A model generated the notes under the pieces. It was not told where the DNA came from. It made no database searches and saw nothing but the letters and a program-made list of their open reading frames with translations. The translations under genes and the position numbers were made by a program. DNA of 25,952 nt from Paramacrobiotus richtersi (taxonomy: Eukaryota; Tardigrada; Eutardigrada; Parachela; Macrobiotidae), in NCBI GenBank assembly GCA_034698045.1, contig JAQGAU010000595.1, positions 1 to 25,952 of the forward strand. The letters run 5' to 3'. The first letter of the stretch is position 1. Every line of letters begins with the position of its first letter. Below are positions 21,980 to 25,952 of this stretch, piece by piece.

Positions 21980-24336
21980 ATGGGAAGATTTTATTCTTAT
22001 CGATATCAGAATCTGATTCCGTTTTTGGTTTTACTGGTGGCCTTCTTTGCTGGGGAGGTATCAATGCAGGATTCCACAACATCCACTTCTACCCAAATTA
22101 AACCTGTTTCGGCAACCACTGTTCAAAATATCTCTTCTGCAGATAACAGCTCGACAGGAAATCCCGATGGTAAGAGTGATTATTTTGAATACGAAAATCA
22201 TGATCAATTCCTAGAAGACCGTAATTATATATAAACCGATTTTATTGTATTTCGTATTTGCCTACGTATTTACTCTTACAAGTTAAGGTCAGGTGCATAG
22301 CATAACTACGGATCACGAAAACGTTAACTATATTATGCATAGATGTGTCGCCGCATTCAACAGTTAAAATTATACAGTATATTATATGTGTTGCACAATA
22401 GTACTGCGACACTAAACTGTGATATCAAATATATACCACAATAACAGGACTGTGCTCATACTTGGACTAGACTGTTCATAATATTATATATATCATTTTT
22501 ACAGCCGGGTCACAATTTTGTAGATGATAATTTTCGAGCCAGAAGACCTCGCTTCACGACTACCACGGAAGACCCGCTGCTAGACGCAACTCTCGATCCA
22601 CGCTTGGAGACCGATGCCTTCAACCTAGTCGACATTATGATGCTGAATGACTTTCTGGGAAGCTCTGTTCTAGCCGGATTAGAAATGCACCAAATGTCCA
22701 GAATGGCAAATATTCCTCTCCCGTACGAAAGAATCGGACCAGCACCGCCCTTGCCCCCTGTCCCTTCCGGTCCCGCTCCGGCTCCATCTCCGGCAGCCCC
22801 AAATCTGCTACCGTTATATTTGTCCAGTAAGGAGATGTAAAATTTCGAAATACATTCAAGAATGTTAAAACATAATAACTTACAGGATGTATATATGCGT
22901 ATACAAATGCGACCAATTATTTATTTATGGTTATACTCATTTGCAAGCTAAACACCGCGTTGATCAACATTCTACAAGAATAAAACGGGAATTTTCTGTG
23001 TAGTGCTAAACAACCAAGCTCGACCACAGTACGGATACCACAGTTCAGAAGGAGCAGGAAGTTACAACGGAGGTGGAAGCGGTGGATCAGATGATCCTGC
23101 TGGGTCGAACTGCGATATGCAGGACGAAGCAGAATCTGGCATATGTAGCGATCCAGTAAGAAAACTGTATTTCCTTTATATCTGCTATGTCTGCTCATGT
23201 TCTTTTCGTTAAAAACGAACAGAGCGATTTGGTTACGCTGGTGCCTCTCCAAGATTACCTCCTGGCCAAAGGACAAAGTGGTATTTACAGAATTGCGTAC
23301 AATGGCACCCCGCTTGGCGAGGAAAAGGGAATATTCGGTTTTGAAAAGCAGATCCCAACCGCATCATTCATAACTCCTGCGAAATTGTATCTGTTTTTTG
23401 TAGGTTTGTGATGCAAATGTAAACGATACCAACGAAATACAATGCAACTTAGTTTTTATTTAAAAGTGATCAGAGTTAAACCGCAACATTTTCAGGGCAA
23501 CAAATATAAAGCAATGCATCCGGCGACGTTAACCGCAAACAAAACCGTTTTTACTGAGGATGACAATATACTAGCTCGCGTCACCACTATATTCCGTGCT
23601 AAGAAGCTTCCGGTGAAAGGAATAATCCAAAGCAGTGATGGGATGATCATATTTTTTTCTGGTAAGCCCCGTATGCAAATACATTAGTAAATGGTATATG
23701 TAATAGATTTCTTTAATGAAGAGCGAAATACCGGCGCTATATTAACATTACAGTACGTAAATATCTTCAATTCCTTGAACAAATCCACTATATATGATAG
23801 TCTCTGCACACAACCGCCAGAATTAATCTTATTTTAATTTTCAGAGAAGTCTTTCGTGATGCACGCTCGAAATGGATCATCGTTTGGCGAAGATAGTTTT
23901 AGACCACTATCCAAAATATCTGGAGCACCAGCGCGCATTGATTCTGCTTTTACGACAGATTATAATAACAGGTACAGATATAAGTATTTATATGTGAGAT
24001 AGATAGTTTTACAAAAACTGAACTTGTCCAGATAAAACGCCCTTGTCGCTATTACAGCAGTTTCTTATATCGCCAAGGATGGCTATATCAGCTACAGCTC
24101 CCAGATTTAAAGGTAAGAATTGTGATGCTTAATTCAGGCTCAATTAATGTTCGAGTTCTAACCTTTACCGGTTCGTTGTGTAGTTGTATAGGCAATCGCG
24201 ATATTATCACGATCGACGCTGAAATTACATAAATCACATAATCTTGGTGTTTCTTCAGATAATTAAGAAAATTCCATTCCGCTCCGATAACCCCGAGAAT
24301 ACTTGGCTGAAATGCACAGAAATAACGTGTTCCTGA
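21980..24336 (+). CDS. HPX5: secreted hemopexin-like propeller protein, eight exons
   Basis: Proposed join: 21980-22169, 22524-22826, 23004-23155, 23223-23399, 23496-23661, 23845-23971, 24061-24112, 24259-24336; 414 residues, all GT-AG. A signal peptide with core LIPFLVLLVAFFAG is followed by a Thr/Ser-rich stretch, a furin-type site (FRARRPRF), a Pro-rich run, NLLPLYLSS and a Gly/Ser patch (NGGGSGGSD). Cys pairs are C201/C212 and C408 (TWLKC)/C413. Blades include YLLAKGQSGIYRIAYNGTP (1), KLYLFF/GNKYKAMHP (2), a degenerate MIIFFSG/KSFVMHA (3) and IDSAFTTDYNN/FLYRQGWLYQL (4). Exon 4 has the same 177 nt as in HPX1 and HPX2, and exon 7 the same 52 nt. The acceptor for exon 7 is taken as acagcag because it gives 52 nt. 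Blades 2 and 3 are the most divergent of the family. Confidence 0.75.
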
Positions 24337-25952
24337 AAGCCTAGGCCTGTAGGGCACGGATGAGAAATATTGCAGAAGCTGCTGATCATAGCGGGCGAAT
24401 TTTGTTTCTAAAGTTGTTCAGTTTTCCTATTGGGATGTGCGGTTTTTGTAATTGTTGGTATATTTGCACAGTGTGCCACAGCAAGTTAATCCCAATTACC
24501 CAAACCTTTGGATTGAGATCTCTACAGCTGTTTGTTCTGAGAAACTGAAGCAAAACAATATTACCGAAGACAACTGTGATTATGGGGAGGTCCCCTCATG
24601 GACATTGACCATCATACAACGTCTGGGTATCATGAAATAACTTTCTTACCCGAATTAGGCGATGAGCCAAACTGCAATCGCAAGCCGTTTCAAAGCTGCG
24701 GCATGGATTAATCGTTTTATTCTTATTAATTTTGTCAATAGCACAATGTTTATTGACCTTTTATTTCATCCTTGAAGCAACTCGAAGCAATATCTCCAGT
24801 GAAATTTATATGTCGTTGTGTTACTGAAATTTCAGTCTGAGTGTTTCTCTTATACGGATTTGGTATTATTATTGGAATAATAGCGATAATAATAATACTT
24901 ATAATATTATTATCGTTATTGTTGTAATTATCACCTTTATTCAGAACAATATTATACTATTCGAAAAAGTTACGAAATAAATAACGGAATATTAATAACT
25001 TCAAACGATTATTGAAATTACCACACTAACACATGTACATAGGAACATTATTAGTGAAAAGCGTAACATATCAAGCATTAAAAGATACGTGTCCAAATAG
25101 TATGCTTTATTCGAATCTAATAAACATCACTAAAATCAATACCCCTGAGTTTTACCAACTCCTACCTCATTTACATGCGCAATTAGACTGGACCAAGTAA
25201 TGCTGCGGAAGCTCTGATTTCATAAATTTTAATTTACGCAACATACTATTAATCATTGTTTCTTCAAGCAATACCGTACGTATATACATAGTAAAGTAGC
25301 CAGCAGCTATAGGCACCGGCACTTGCCGCGAGTTGATCATGACCCTACAGGGTTATCATTTCGTACCTACCGAGAAACCTGCTGCAGTTTCGCTCGAAAA
25401 TTTTAGAGCATCCTGCTAGGTACGTTTCAGAACTTAGTTAGTCTTCTAAAATCGCACAGCGTACTATCAGCAGAATTGTAAGCATGTATTATTCTAGACT
25501 ATATATGGTACTTATATGCGAATCCCGGAGCCAAATCTTTCGATTCGGATTTCCTTCAAACAGTAGTGAGCGGAGAAGGATTTTAAAAAACCAGGTCGCA
25601 ATTACTATATTACGTAGACGGAACTCTACAGAATTTTATTTTGAATTTGAGTATTACTTTTATACTTCTAAAGTATCAGCTATGAAACCCTGATCGTGTA
25701 ATTAATGCGCAGTTTGACGATTTTGTGCTTCATAAGAAAGTTGTCGGAAATGTGTACCACAGCGGCACAGCGTGACTCATGCAGGCTGTTAAATAATGCG
25801 CGTGCAGTACAGTAGGCCATGTTTTCATTTTGGTACGACGAGATATTTAACCATTTATTAGTTAGTCAAGCTTCATGCTGTTTGAACCTTGTTTCGCTAG
25901 AGCAGCGATAAATCATTTGCGTTTTTGAATAGGAATTATGATTATGTGGTTA
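24337..25952. other. AT-rich right flank with no supported gene
   Basis: A short open stretch at 24472-24640 follows an acceptor-like tttgcacag and ends in TAA, with two Cys and an NIT sequon, but it has no start and I cannot link it to any gene. The rest to the window edge is AT-rich, with only short random open frames. Confidence 0.3.
24876..24924. repeat. AT-rich imperfect inverted repeat
   Basis: The left arm around 24876-24897 (aataatagcgataataataa...) is largely complementary to the right arm at about 24905-24923 (...attattatcgttattgtt), with a short AT loop. It could form a hairpin; no transposon ends or target duplication are seen. Confidence 0.4.

Noticed and set aside
21729-22016. 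95-codon open frame overlapping the HPX5 start
   Set aside because: It lacks an ATG, is in another frame, and HPX5 exon 1 with signal peptide explains the overlap.
4654-24336. HPX genes as matrix metalloproteinases
   Set aside because: No HExxH zinc site, cysteine switch or catalytic domain is found in any joined protein; only the hemopexin-like part is shared.
25484-25693. 69-codon open frame near the right edge
   Set aside because: No homology or splice support, and its aromatic- and Arg-rich composition looks random. I also tested it as an HPX blade 4 remnant without success.
1-25952. Bacterial origin suggested by the UreF gene
   Set aside because: UreF and nearly all other genes have multiple GT-AG introns with closed phases, and there is no operon structure.

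Overview
The window looks like nuclear DNA from an invertebrate animal. Nearly every gene is split into short exons joined by GT-AG introns of roughly 60-600 bp, and there are no bacterial operons. The recognisable proteins are animal-type: a MEAF6-like chromatin subunit, a sigma-class glutathione S-transferase, and secreted proteins with four-bladed hemopexin-like repeats. Compact spacing (a gene every 2-3 kb) fits a small invertebrate genome such as a tardigrade's, but I cannot fix the phylum from this sequence alone. Exon joins below are hand-built from splice signals, reading phase and paralogue comparison.

Layout. 1-77 (-): 5' end of an unidentified gene running off the left edge. 544-1635 (-): single-exon MEAF6/Eaf6-like gene. 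2496-4322 (+): complete six-exon UreF (urease accessory protein) gene, unusual for an animal-like genome. 4654-6849, 10494-12838, 13643-15508, 16565-19073 and 21980-24336 (all +): five tandem paralogues, here called HPX1 to HPX5. 7705-9428 (+): six-exon sigma GST between HPX1 and HPX2. 19757-21046 (-): a four-exon gene (HPXm) for a small secreted protein resembling the low-complexity front half of the HPX proteins but lacking the propeller. 24337-25952: AT-rich, with no gene I can support.

The HPX family is the main discovery. Each member has a signal peptide and a fast-diverging front region; four of the five have a Pro-rich stretch, a short Leu-rich segment and a Gly-rich stretch there. A Cys pair, a four-blade hemopexin-like domain and a C-terminal Cys pair (usually WLKC plus a second Cys 5-9 residues later) follow. 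Introns cut the blades at equivalent points, and intron phases and several exon lengths (130 and 52 nt) are almost invariant, so the array arose by tandem duplication and is under coding constraint. No protease domain is present. Two HPX introns appear to use non-GT donors (GA in HPX3, GC in HPX4).

Function of the array is not known from sequence. Secretion, terminal disulfide potential and possible proprotein-convertase sites suggest extracellular binding or matrix proteins.
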